Source: a virus
Direction: 5' to 3' (one strand)
DNA: 64,000 bases
IMG/VR virus record: IMGVR_UViG_3300034111_001103
Coordinates: 62,001-126,000 of that record
Translations under genes and position numbers: made by a program
In this document: positions 1 to 6,453 of the stretch, one piece after another
Layout of the letters: every line of letters starts with the position of its first letter
Position numbering within the stretch: the first letter of the stretch is position 1
Notes under the pieces: model-generated
Told to the model about the DNA's origin: nothing
What the model saw: only the letters and a program-made list of their open reading frames with translations
Database searches by the model: none

Positions 1-32
1 ATTAGTTTTAAATATTCTGTTAATTTAGACAT
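1..32 (-). CDS. N-terminus of a leftward gene cut by the window edge
   Basis: Reading the minus strand from an ATG at 32-30 gives MSKLTEYLKL and then the window ends. It lies 40 bases downstream of the next leftward gene (73-603) and shares its orientation. The A-rich stretch before the ATG matches the leaders of neighbouring genes. Too little is visible to say what it encodes. Confidence 0.5.
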   Translation of the reverse strand, partial: MSKLTEYLKL

Positions 33-72
33 TTTTTATTAAATTCAATTTGTAAATATACAACATTTTTAT

Positions 73-603
73 TTAAAAGTCAATAGGGGGTAATTTTTTG
101 TGTTCTATAAAGTATTCAACAAACGTATAATCTGTTGGTTTATAGTCTATTATGATTCTATGAGATTCCCCCTTCTCTCTTAGTTTTTGGTTCCAAGCTA
201 TAGTTCTAATGATTATAACTTTTCTTAGAATTTCTAATTGTTGCCAAGCTATTCTAACTTTATTTTGTAGATCTGTGTAAGCTAGGTAAAGTTTATGTTC
301 TTCAACTACTATATTTTTTTGTTGTTTGAGTCTTCTAACTCTAGGTTTCATCTTCCTCAACTCTATAATAGAAGAATGTAAGAATTTCTTTAAAGGAGAC
401 ATTGATACATCAAAGACTCCTAATTTTGGTAATTCTATTGTAGTGTAAGGAGAGAATTGTTTTCTCTTTATAACTTCCTTCCAAAATTCTGTATATATAG
501 CAGTATGTAATTGAGTAGGAGTTTTTTCCCCTATATCTTTACCTATAGGGGAATCACACTCTTTTACTACTTTATATATTAAATCAGGAATATTTCCAAA
601 CAT
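73..603 (-). CDS. Conserved phage protein, possibly IHF/HU-like
   Basis: This is a 176-residue basic protein of unknown function. Residues ~30-75 (EFWKEVIKRKQF, then ELPKLGVFDV and KKFLHSSI) faintly recall the arrangement of HU/IHF-like proteins, in which a helix is followed by a short strand segment around G-x-F. crAss-like phages do encode IHF-like proteins beside their structural genes, so this is a reasonable but weak guess. Residues ~80-145 are helical and rich in Lys and Arg. It is the last complete gene of the leftward block and sits 9 bases from the GroES-like gene. The assignment needs a profile search, and the protein could be a structural or packaging accessory instead. Confidence 0.6.
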   Translation of the reverse strand: MFGNIPDLIYKVVKECDSPIGKDIGEKTPTQLHTAIYTEFWKEVIKRKQFSPYTTIELPKLGVFDVSMSPLKKFLHSSIIELRKMKPRVRRLKQQKNIVVEEHKLYLAYTDLQNKVRIAWQQLEILRKVIIIRTIAWNQKLREKGESHRIIIDYKPTDYTFVEYFIEHKKLPPIDF

Positions 604-612
604 ATATTATTT

Positions 613-918
613 TTAAAGTACAGCTATAATTTCAGATTCCTTAATTAGAGCAAATAAAACTTTCTCATTAGCTGTTTCATCTCTCTCACCCCATACTTTA
701 GGATAAGCATAAGAAGTAAGAACAGTATCTCCTACATTACAGAAAGTAACATCTTCAGCTTTGGTAATAACTTCTCCCTTAAAGAAAGCTTCTTGTGTCT
801 CTAAAACAGCATCTTCAGCAGAGATAATAATTCCAGATTCTGTTTTTTTAGGGGGCATAATTTGTTTTACTAAGATATGTCCTTTGTTAAATCTGGCATT
901 TTGATATTTTGATTGCAT
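613..918 (-). CDS. GroES-like co-chaperonin (Cpn10 fold)
   Basis: The 101-residue protein has the length and strand order of GroES. An N-terminal strand (GHILVKQI, residues 13-20) leads into a mobile-loop-like segment ending in SGIIIS. A central GEVITKA strand and a VGDTVLTSYAY segment follow, and the protein closes with a LIKESEIIAVL strand like the C-terminal strand of Cpn10 proteins. Known phage co-chaperonins such as T4 Gp31 replace GroES on host GroEL to fold the major capsid protein. Its place in the leftward block, next to genes that run out of the window, fits a role in virion assembly. No GroEL-like gene is seen, so it would have to work with host GroEL. The fold call is fairly firm; the partner and client are inferred. 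Confidence 0.75.
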   Translation of the reverse strand: MQSKYQNARFNKGHILVKQIMPPKKTESGIIISAEDAVLETQEAFFKGEVITKAEDVTFCNVGDTVLTSYAYPKVWGERDETANEKVLFALIKESEIIAVL

Positions 919-941
919 AATTTGGTTTTTTATTTATTTAT

Positions 942-1271
942 TTATTTAATTAATTTAAAAAATTTCTCAAAAAAATTCTTTTTTGGTTGAGGTTGGGGTT
1001 TATTATTAATAATTCTTTTTAATAGCATTATTTCTTCTTTTAAAGTACTCACTTCATCTAGTAGTCTTTTTTCTTTTTTCCAATTGTCAGCTAATTGTTC
1101 TTCATGTTTTTTCATAAGTTCTAGTAACATATCTTCTTTTGTATAAACAAAGAATTTATCTCCACTACATCTGTTTATATACGCAATGTGATTATGCTCT
1201 AATAAAGTACTATCTCTAAGTAATTTATGATAGTGACTAAGTTCTAATACAACTGTGTTTACTTTTTGCAT
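942..1271 (-). CDS. Small coiled-coil protein
   Basis: A 109-residue protein of unknown function. Residues ~45-90 form a long helix rich in Lys, Glu and Leu (MLLELMKKHEEQLADNWKKE and onward) that should make a coiled coil. The C-terminus is basic and Phe-rich. It starts four bases from the next leftward gene and is surely part of the same transcript. No enzyme motif is visible. Confidence 0.65.
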   Translation of the reverse strand: MQKVNTVVLELSHYHKLLRDSTLLEHNHIAYINRCSGDKFFVYTKEDMLLELMKKHEEQLADNWKKEKRLLDEVSTLKEEIMLLKRIINNKPQPQPKKNFFEKFFKLIK

Positions 1272-1275
1272 ACTT

Positions 1276-1623
1276 TTATTTATTTAATAATTTTAATTCT
1301 ATTAGGTTTAATTGGGTAGCTAGAGACATATTCAATTCTTTACAGAGAGTTTCAGAATGTGAATCTTTTACTAGTATCCCTAGGGTTCTATATTTAGATA
1401 TACAGTTTGTTAAGACTTGTTTGTTTTTGCAAAGTTTTAACTCCTCTATAATCTTAGTCTTTGTAAACTCATTATATCCTTCTATCATAAAGGTACTTAT
1501 AATCAAGTTATCATTAGAAGTAATTCTTATGTTCTTTATAAGGCAAATCAACTCTATATAGAATCTAACAGAATCTATGTAGGAAGAAGAATATTTTGTA
1601 ATTTGTATCTTTTGGGCTTTCAT
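1276..1623 (-). CDS. Hypothetical protein with XRE-like length
   Basis: A 115-residue protein with no recognised domain. It is Lys, Ile and Leu rich with helical segments (FIELICLIKNIRI at ~21-33, FTKTKIIEELKLCKNKQVL at ~53-71). The spacing of short helices could suit a small DNA- or protein-binding fold, but no motif proves it. It lies in the leftward block with gaps under 10 bases on both sides, so it is co-transcribed with the GroES-like gene. Confidence 0.6.
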   Translation of the reverse strand: MKAQKIQITKYSSSYIDSVRFYIELICLIKNIRITSNDNLIISTFMIEGYNEFTKTKIIEELKLCKNKQVLTNCISKYRTLGILVKDSHSETLCKELNMSLATQLNLIELKLLNK

Positions 1624-1632
1624 ATTTATATT

Positions 1633-1947
1633 TTATATTCCTAATACTGAATCTATAAGTGCATCTAAAGTATCTACTGATTCTGGAGAAGTAAAAGTAA
1701 TATCTATACCTGGGATAATAATCTCTGTTTGTTCAAAACTTACCTCATCAAATGCATAAGGTATCAAAACTATTCCTTTTATACTATCTCCATATACTAC
1801 TAAGTCTCTAACAGAATAATCTGATGGAGCTATTTCTACCTTTACTATATCACCTTCCTCTTTACCCTCTAATTCTTTTTCTATTTTATCTGAAACTCTT
1901 TTATTGTTACAGAATATAGGAATTCTTACTTTTAATATTTTATCCAT
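1633..1947 (-). CDS. Hypothetical acidic protein
   Basis: A 104-residue acidic protein rich in Val, Ile, Asp and Glu, predicted to be mainly beta strand (ILKVRIPIF at the start, VSFEQTEIIIPGIDITFTSP near the end). No catalytic motif is seen. It is part of the leftward run. The 85-base space on its 3' side, before the next leftward gene, is AT-rich and shows no clear hairpin. Confidence 0.6.
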   Translation of the reverse strand: MDKILKVRIPIFCNNKRVSDKIEKELEGKEEGDIVKVEIAPSDYSVRDLVVYGDSIKGIVLIPYAFDEVSFEQTEIIIPGIDITFTSPESVDTLDALIDSVLGI

Positions 1948-2032
1948 TATCTAATAATTTTTGGTAAAGTTACAAAGAATTTTTGACATTTAGTATGCTT
2001 TTTACATAAAAAAGTTATCAACATTTTATAAC

Positions 2033-2254
2033 TTATTGATTTTCAAACACACTAGTTTCTATATAGAAATATTTAGGTTTTGATTTTTGATCTTCAGGAA
2101 ACATTTTTAAGTACCAACCATTTTGTTTTAAATGGTTTTGTAACCAAAGATTTTTCATTACAATATTATACACTAATTCTACTTCATCTTCCCTACAACT
2201 AAAACTAGAATATTGTTTATCCTCTTGTAAATCTTTAAATTCTGTTAATTTCAT
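2033..2254 (-). CDS. Small hypothetical protein
   Basis: A 73-residue protein with a Trp- and Tyr-rich C-terminal half (NGWYLKMFPEDQ). It is the leftward gene that follows the tRNA-Gln in transcription order. No known family was recognised. The ATG sits behind an A-rich leader like its neighbours, which supports it being a real gene. Confidence 0.55.
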   Translation of the reverse strand: MKLTEFKDLQEDKQYSSFSCREDEVELVYNIVMKNLWLQNHLKQNGWYLKMFPEDQKSKPKYFYIETSVFENQ

Positions 2255-2279
2255 ATTTTTGATTTTTAGTTATTTTTAG

Positions 2280-2351
2280 TTTTCTCTTTAGGATTTGAAC
2301 CTAAATTTCCTCAGTCAAAGTGAGGTATCCTGCCAATTAGATGAAGAGAAA
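2280..2351 (-). tRNA. tRNA-Gln (anticodon TTG)
   Basis: On the minus strand the sequence folds as a cloverleaf. The acceptor stem is TTTCTCT with AGAGAAA (seven pairs), and the D arm is ATCT with GGAT around a loop containing GG. The anticodon stem CCTCA/TGAGG has the loop CTTTGAC, giving anticodon TTG (Gln). The T stem TTAGG/CCTAA closes the loop TTCAAAT. The discriminator base is A, and CCA is not encoded, so host enzymes must add it. It lies between two leftward genes in the same direction. CAA is the dominant Gln codon in these AT-rich genes, so it may support phage translation. Confidence 0.88.
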
Positions 2352-2358
2352 ATATATT

Positions 2359-2724
2359 TTATTCAGAACAAAAACTTATTATTTTATAAAATCTAGTACC
2401 TTTCTTTATAGTTACAGGATTACAACTATCTGTTAGTAATTTAAATCTATTAGGGTAAGCTACACAAAATATAGAAATTACAGGATTACTTTGATAAGTT
2501 TCAAGTCTTTCTCCTGTTTTAAATACAAACCCATCTAAATAAAAAGTAGAACAATCTTCCACAGTAACATCTTCTAACACTTTATACCCTCCTAAATTTA
2601 AATTTTCTATTTCTTCTTGTAATTTAGAGATTCTAATATCTAAATTTTTAATAGAATGTTCTAAAAGTTCTTCTTTAGTACAATTGCAATTTCTATCCCA
2701 ACATCTTCCACAAGCTATTTTCAT
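2359..2724 (-). CDS. Small protein with N-terminal Cys cluster and coiled coil
   Basis: A 121-residue protein. Residues 5-15 carry four cysteines (CGRCWDRNCNC), a possible small metal-binding knuckle. A predicted coiled coil follows (~20-45, IRISKLQEEIENL). The C-terminal ~70 residues look like beta strands (FYLDGFVFKTGERL). The Cys cluster resembles those of short phage proteins of unknown role; metal binding is an inference. Its start is close behind the leftward gene at 2736. Confidence 0.6.
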   Translation of the reverse strand: MKIACGRCWDRNCNCTKEELLEHSIKNLDIRISKLQEEIENLNLGGYKVLEDVTVEDCSTFYLDGFVFKTGERLETYQSNPVISIFCVAYPNRFKLLTDSCNPVTIKKGTRFYKIISFCSE

Positions 2725-2735
2725 AATCTTATACT

Positions 2736-3191
2736 TTAATTTATATTTAATAATTCTTTAGTTATATATCTAAATTCATTAATACTTGGACATATACCAT
2801 GATAAACAGGATAACTATTCCAACTGCTATTTTTTGTTATAACTATTGTTTTAAATCCAAATCTGTTACCATCCCCCGTTATTATTAGGGTAAAACTAAT
2901 ACTATCTGTATTTTTAATATCATAAATAAAAGAATTAGAATCTTTAGAATATACCCAACCTTCAGATTCTATTTGTTCTTTAGTTAGGTAAAGTGTCCTA
3001 AACTCTGCATAACCATCATCATGAGCTATAACAATATCATCTAAATCTGGACAATAAACACCCTCTTCATCCTTTAACCTTGTATTTAAAGGTATAAATT
3101 CTTCAGAATACCCTCTACTCCAATTTACTTCACATTCATAGCCAATCCTAATATCTGTAATTTTAGGTGTATAGTATAATTCTTTTTCCAT
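2736..3191 (-). CDS. Bacteroidota-phage family protein with LTKE-IE-EGW motif
   Basis: A 151-residue protein of unknown function. It opens with YYTPKITDIRIGYECE, has LTKEQIESEGWVY in the middle and ends in INEFRYITKELLNI. The protein at 59103-59558 shares all three landmarks at similar positions, so the two are paralogs. I recall this pattern as common in phages and prophages of Bacteroidota, without an assigned role. It is two bases from its upstream neighbour and is co-transcribed leftward. No catalytic residues stand out. Confidence 0.7.
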   Translation of the reverse strand: MEKELYYTPKITDIRIGYECEVNWSRGYSEEFIPLNTRLKDEEGVYCPDLDDIVIAHDDGYAEFRTLYLTKEQIESEGWVYSKDSNSFIYDIKNTDSISFTLIITGDGNRFGFKTIVITKNSSWNSYPVYHGICPSINEFRYITKELLNIN

Positions 3192-3192
3192 A

Positions 3193-3564
3193 TTATATAA
3201 TACTTGTTAAGTTAAAGCTACAAAAACCTAATTCTCTAGCATCAAGAGAATCTCCATCAAAACCAGAAGTTTGAACCCTAAACATTTGTAACATATCTAC
3301 TTCTTTATTCATAAGTTTCAATACTATTTTATCTTTTAAAATTTCTTCAGGATTAGAGACAAACATTTTAAAATAACAATTATCCCCCACAATATCTATT
3401 TCTACTCTATCATATTTAATAATAACACCCTCTCTAAAATCTACCATAAAGGTTTTCTTCTTTATAAGATGGTTTAGTAAAAGTTCTAAATTTTCATTTA
3501 AGTTAGACTTAGGTTTTAAGTCAAACATAAAACTATCAAACTCTATTTTTCCTTGTAATATCAT
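3193..3564 (-). CDS. Hypothetical protein
   Basis: A 123-residue protein, mainly beta strand by composition (FMVDFREGVIIKYDRVEIDI around residues 39-58). No family was recognised. It starts one base after the gene at 2736-3191 in genome order and follows the 3570-3878 gene in transcription, so it is part of the leftward unit starting near 3.9 kb. Confidence 0.6.
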   Translation of the reverse strand: MILQGKIEFDSFMFDLKPKSNLNENLELLLNHLIKKKTFMVDFREGVIIKYDRVEIDIVGDNCYFKMFVSNPEEILKDKIVLKLMNKEVDMLQMFRVQTSGFDGDSLDARELGFCSFNLTSII

Positions 3565-3569
3565 TTTCT

Positions 3570-3878
3570 TTATAATTTTATTGTTCCTATAATTAATTCA
3601 CTTACATAAATATCTGGATAATTGATTATATAATATGACCCACTTTTAAATCCATAGTAACCAATTATTACTTTATCTAAAACTTCTGTTTTAGAAAGAC
3701 CTTCATAGGAAAAAGAAGTATGAACTTTGCCATTAGAATCTACCACTTTATCCTTATAACTAATAGTTTTCCAAAATAATCCATATTTCTTCTCTTGTAA
3801 AAAATAAACCCTTTCCATTTTTTCAGTATTAGTATTAAACATATCTTGTATAATATACCTAATTTTAATTTTTTTCAT
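3570..3878 (-). CDS. First gene of the left leftward unit, hypothetical
   Basis: A 102-residue protein with an alternating hydrophobic and Tyr-rich pattern (GYYGFKSGSYYIINYPDIY near residues 73-91). Its function is unknown. It is the promoter-proximal gene of the left leftward block. Its start faces the divergent region, and a TATATTTG sequence on the minus strand (3948-3941) may be its -7 element. Confidence 0.6.
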   Translation of the reverse strand: MKKIKIRYIIQDMFNTNTEKMERVYFLQEKKYGLFWKTISYKDKVVDSNGKVHTSFSYEGLSKTEVLDKVIIGYYGFKSGSYYIINYPDIYVSELIIGTIKL

Positions 3879-4055
3879 ATTAATTATGATTTTTATTTTA
3901 TATTTAAAACCCCAAAGATAATACTTTTATACTATATATACAAATATATTTATACTTTTCTTTGTTTTTATCCCCCTATACTTAGTTTTTATAAAAAGAG
4001 ACCCCCCCTACCCCATTTTACTTTTTTTTTGTTTTTTGAAAATGTTAAATGTGTA
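3879..4055. promoter_or_regulatory. Divergent promoter region between the two transcription blocks
   Basis: This is the only place in the left part where transcription diverges. It is very AT-rich and has long T tracts. On the minus strand TATATTTG (3948-3941) matches the Bacteroidota -7 consensus TAnnTTTG, 63 bases before the 3878 start, but no clear TTTG -33 box was found at the usual distance. On the plus strand TTTG occurs at 3961-3964 without a good -7 partner. The short rightward reading frame across it has low-complexity composition and is not believable as a gene. Confidence 0.45.
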
Positions 4056-4132
4056 GGTGAATTGGAACCTGGTCACCATTACTACCCCTATTCAAAATTA
4101 GGGTTTGGGTATACCGCCTATGAATGTAGGGG
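4056..4132 (+). promoter_or_regulatory. Strongly folded leader upstream of the 4173 gene
   Basis: Two hairpins are visible in this unusually GC-rich island. The first is GGTGA (4056-4060) with TCACC (4073-4077). The second is a long stem: CCCCTATTCA (4085-4094) pairs with TGAA plus TAGGGG (4121-4132) with a two-base bulge. Inside it, TAGG pairs with CCTA and GGTA with TACC. It ends 40 bases before the first gene of the rightward block. It could be a 5' untranslated-region regulator, a protein binding site or a fold used in replication. No known riboswitch consensus matched. Confidence 0.5.
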
Positions 4133-4172
4133 ATATTTGAATTTTTAAATAAATATTTAAATTTTAAACAAA

Positions 4173-4604
4173 ATGGCAACAGTTATTTTAAAAGGTGCAA
4201 GACTTAGTAATAATCCTGAAACTAAGACTATAGCAAATGAACAAGGAGTAAATGGATTAGTAAATGTTACTAGCAGTGGTAAACAGTTTTATCAAACAGA
4301 CGTGACATTGTTGAATGGATTAACACCTGTAAACAAAACTCACACAGTTTGGGCTGATGATAATGGAAAATTTCCAGTATCTGTAGCAGAGTACAATGAA
4401 ATGTACAAGGGAGAGAAAACACAAGGTAGACTTGTAAGATTTGATGAAATCCCAACATACGAGGTTGAGGGTAAAGAATTCAACCATGTAACATTACTTG
4501 TAATGGAGGGAGAATCTGAGAGTGCAGTGATTGCAGGTTGGATTAAGAGAAATGAAAGAGCAGAAACATCTGTAAATAGTATGAAAGTAGAAGTGGACAT
4601 GTAG
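4173..4604 (+). CDS. First rightward gene, hypothetical (ssDNA-binding-like possibility)
   Basis: A 143-residue protein, predominantly beta strand, starting MATVILKGARLSNNPETK and ending with an acidic tail (MKVEVDM). The strand pattern and the length fit a small OB-fold protein, so a single-stranded-DNA-binding role is possible, but no diagnostic motif was seen. Its codon use is less extreme in AT than that of its neighbours, it stands alone between a folded leader and a strong terminator, and it is first in the block. Together these suggest high early expression. Confidence 0.65.
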   Translation: MATVILKGARLSNNPETKTIANEQGVNGLVNVTSSGKQFYQTDVTLLNGLTPVNKTHTVWADDNGKFPVSVAEYNEMYKGEKTQGRLVRFDEIPTYEVEGKEFNHVTLLVMEGESESAVIAGWIKRNERAETSVNSMKVEVDM

Positions 4605-4632
4605 TCCACTTTCTCTTTCTTTTGAAAGTTAT

Positions 4633-4676
4633 CCTCTACAATACTATAGTAATATAGTGTTGTGGAGGGTATTTTT
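4633..4676 (+). terminator. Intrinsic terminator after the 4173 gene
   Basis: CCTCTACAA (4633-4641) pairs with TTGTGGAGG (4660-4668), and the inner bases extend the stem (TACTATA with TATAGTG). A T-rich run (GTATTTTTATT) follows. It separates the first rightward gene from the structured RNA region. Confidence 0.8.
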
Positions 4677-4681
4677 ATTAA

Positions 4682-4816
4682 TGCATCATAACTCTATTCC
4701 CAAGGTAGAGCAAGTTGTAATATAATAAAGCCATATCATATCCTATGCAGTATAGTAAAGTGTACACTTTATGATTCTGTTGGTTGAGGTTAATAAATTA
4801 TTACAACTTGAATGCA
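4682..4816 (+). ncRNA. Structured RNA A (three-way junction)
   Basis: TGCAT (4682-4686) pairs with ATGCA (4812-4816). Inside, CTCTA/TAGAG makes a hairpin at 4692-4710. CAAGTTGTAATA (4711-4722) pairs perfectly with TATTACAACTTG (4799-4810). A further palindromic hairpin AAAGTGTACACTTT sits at about 4758-4771. Nested helices of this kind in a non-coding gap, between a terminator on each side, point to a small RNA gene. It matches no RNA family I recognise. Orientation is inferred from the terminator downstream. Confidence 0.6.
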
Positions 4817-4924
4817 GAGGGATAAAACAAAAAACTTAATAACTTTCCAAGTTGTTGAGGACACCAGTTTCTTATACTATATACCAGGGGAATTGCGTAT
4901 AAGTTTTAGGTGTAAAACACAAAA
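4817..4924 (+). ncRNA. 3' part of structured RNA A
   Basis: No reading frame is seen here. AACTT (~4832) can pair with AAGTT (~4850), and CTTATAC pairs with GTATAAG across the CCAGGGG segment (~4873-4905). The segment leads straight into the terminator at 4925-4967, so it is probably the 3' domain of the RNA starting near 4682. Confidence 0.45.
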
Positions 4925-4967
4925 AACCTACTCTTATTATTAATATATAGGAGTAGGTTAATTTTTT
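4925..4967 (+). terminator. Intrinsic terminator of structured RNA A
   Basis: AACCTACTC (4925-4933) pairs perfectly with GAGTAGGTT (4951-4959) and is followed by AATTTTTTG. It lies before the gene at 5020, with no gene between it and the previous terminator, which supports an independent RNA transcript in between. Confidence 0.8.
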
Positions 4968-5019
4968 GTCTACTTTTACTTTATTTTTTTAAACTCAATA
5001 AACAAACAATTTAAAAATC

Positions 5020-5274
5020 ATGAAAACTATATTATTAGATGAATTTACAAATACAATAGCTGTAGCTTGTTCAGAAGAGCAATGTATAATTAATTATTTT
5101 GACACTGTAGAACATGCTCTTAAAATGTATTCTGATGCAATAATTGACTCTGATTTAGATAAAATTAATATTAGTATTGATAATAATTCTGTTATTATTA
5201 CACTTACTAATCAAAAATTAATCCTAAATAAAGAACAAGCTTATATTTTAAGAAGTGTTCTTGAATCTATTTAA
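5020..5274 (+). CDS. Hypothetical acidic protein
   Basis: An 84-residue acidic protein (MKTILLDEFTNTIAVACSEE at its start) with strand-like alternation in the middle and a helical C-terminus (EQAYILRSVLESI). Its family is unknown. It forms a one-gene unit between two terminators, with an AT-rich leader. Confidence 0.6.
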   Translation: MKTILLDEFTNTIAVACSEEQCIINYFDTVEHALKMYSDAIIDSDLDKINISIDNNSVIITLTNQKLILNKEQAYILRSVLESI

Positions 5275-5280
5275 GTTTTT

Positions 5281-5325
5281 GAGTTTTAGGGGAGATAATA
5301 TCAAACCTAAACTCAATTATTTTTA
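5281..5325 (+). terminator. Intrinsic terminator after the 5020 gene
   Basis: GAGTTTTAGG (5281-5290) pairs with CCTAAACTC (5306-5314), with one G-T pair and a 15-base loop, and is followed by AATTATTTTT. It begins six bases after the stop codon. Confidence 0.7.
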
Positions 5326-5344
5326 AAGAACTCAATGTTTATAG

Positions 5345-5447
5345 GTTAAACAAAATGTAGTCATTTTAGGCTATTTTGAGGAAATAAATTGTTTTTCTCC
5401 TAGAGAAAAATTTACTTTTTACTCATTTTAGTCATATTTTGTTTAAC
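5345..5447 (+). ncRNA. Structured RNA B
   Basis: GTTAAACAAAAT (5345-5356) pairs perfectly over 12 bases with ATTTTGTTTAAC (5436-5447). The centre holds a perfect eight-pair hairpin, TTTTTCTC/GAGAAAAA, with loop CTA (5392-5410). The sequence CATTTTAG occurs near both ends of the interior. No open reading frame fits. It could be a small RNA or a cruciform-forming DNA element. The strand is arbitrary, because the stem is symmetrical. Confidence 0.5.
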
Positions 5448-5832
5448 TCTTTTTACATAACTAATTGATAATCAAGTATAGCATATTTTAGAGTATTAAA
5501 CAGTTTATATTTTGCTAAAAATATTAGCAATTTACTAAAAATATTAGTAAAATAGTTAGTTTTTTAGTTTAAAATGCTAAAAATATTAGTAGAGGAGTAC
5601 CAGGTTACCCTCTATCCTGTTTATCTACTTTAAAACTTTACTATAATACATAATAGTTTTACTATAGTGAAATAATATTTTATATTATGTTTGGTAGCAT
5701 TACTACTCTATATATTGTATTGATTATCAATACTTTATGTTCTTTTTACCCTAAAAATACACTATTTTAGCTAAATTTGCTATTATATGTTGTGTTAATA
5801 TTATTTATATATTATACCTATATATATATTTT
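5448..5832. other. Gene-free AT-rich stretch with hairpins
   Basis: No gene is visible. Apart from the triple repeat it holds a hairpin TAGAGG/CCTCTA with inner GTACC/GGTTAC (5590-5614), a short GTATTGA/TCAATAC hairpin near 5730, and a TATGTTTG sequence near 5686 that matches the Bacteroidota -7 consensus. That last could start transcription of the RNA at 5833, although a -33 TTTG at the right distance is lacking. Confidence 0.4.
5515..5589. repeat. Three copies of CTAAAAATATTAG
   Basis: The 13-base imperfect palindrome CTAA-AAATA-TTAG occurs exactly at 5515-5527, 5535-5547 and 5577-5589. The first two copies are 20 bases apart, near two helical turns, and the third 42 bases further on. They sit in a 785-base gene-free stretch beside a compact hairpin (5590-5614). 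They could be operator or iteron sites, or three small RNA hairpins. Confidence 0.6.
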
Positions 5833-6002
5833 CCCTTTTGTACTAGCTTATTCTCATAAAATAAGTAGTTGTAATATGTAACCTAGATATACTACTTAGG
5901 TGAATTACAAATAGGAGTAGAGTAAATAAGTCAATGTATCAAGAAGCAAGGCTTGAAGTAAATACTTTGATGGTATCTCTATTACAACTAAGTACAAAAG
6001 GG
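5833..6002 (+). ncRNA. Structured RNA C with 12-pair closing stem
   Basis: CCCTTTTGTACT (5833-5844) pairs perfectly with AGTACAAAAGGG (5991-6002). Stacked inside, AGTTGTAATA (5867-5876) pairs perfectly with TATTACAACT (5980-5989). Side hairpins are CTTATT/AATAAG (5847-5865), CCTA/TAGG (~5883-5900) and TCAAG/CTTGA (~5940-5957). This is a multi-branched fold of about 170 bases with no reading frame, upstream of a membrane-protein gene. It is either a small RNA gene or a structured leader of the 6069 gene. The family is not recognised. Confidence 0.6.
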
Positions 6003-6068
6003 GTTAATTTTAATTTTAAATATATATATACTTCTGGGAGGAGTTATAAAACCTAAATTTTCAATATC

Positions 6069-6242
6069 ATGAAAAACTTTATATTTCTTATCTTATTAAT
6101 AATAATATTCATAGTAATATTATTTCCTGTTATACTAGCATTTGCTGTAGGAAACTATTGGCTCATACTATTATATATTGTTTGGTGGATACCAGGACTT
6201 GTATTAGTAAACTTTTGTGTAGAATTATCTAAAAATCTTTAA
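6069..6242 (+). CDS. Small membrane protein
   Basis: A 57-residue protein beginning MKNFIFLILLIIIFIVI. Two hydrophobic stretches (residues ~3-27 and ~31-50) are separated by GNYW, so it is probably a two-pass inner-membrane protein. Function is unknown; small phage membrane proteins in such regions often act in lysis control or superinfection exclusion, but nothing here proves either. It lies about 65 bases after structured RNA C and is the first of three consecutive tiny membrane proteins. Confidence 0.6.
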   Translation: MKNFIFLILLIIIFIVILFPVILAFAVGNYWLILLYIVWWIPGLVLVNFCVELSKNL

Positions 6243-6259
6243 ACTTTAAAATAAAAAAA

Positions 6260-6451
6260 ATGAAAATATTACTTACTTTATTCCTATTATTCCATATATT
6301 ATATTTATCTATAGTATTAATGAATATATTCTTTATTTGGTTTTATAATACTATAGAAGAAACAAATAGTAGAAATGATAGTATAGATATTATAAACTAT
6401 CAAAAGGCTTTAAATCCAATTTATTTAATTCAAATTATAAAAAAATTTTAA
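6260..6451 (+). CDS. Small membrane protein
   Basis: A 63-residue protein with a hydrophobic N-terminal helix (LLTLFLLFHILYLSIVLMNI) and a polar tail. It is likely a single-pass membrane protein. It starts 17 bases after the previous gene and two bases before the next, so the three tiny membrane genes form one unit. No family is recognised. Confidence 0.55.
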   Translation: MKILLTLFLLFHILYLSIVLMNIFFIWFYNTIEETNSRNDSIDIINYQKALNPIYLIQIIKKF

Positions 6452-6453
6452 AA

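Noticed and set aside
3846-4148. Rightward 100-residue frame across the divergent region
   Set aside because: Its composition is low-complexity Phe/Tyr/Pro, it runs through the folded leader and long T tracts, and it matches no protein pattern. It overlaps the start of the leftward 3570-3878 gene. It is an AT-rich artefact.
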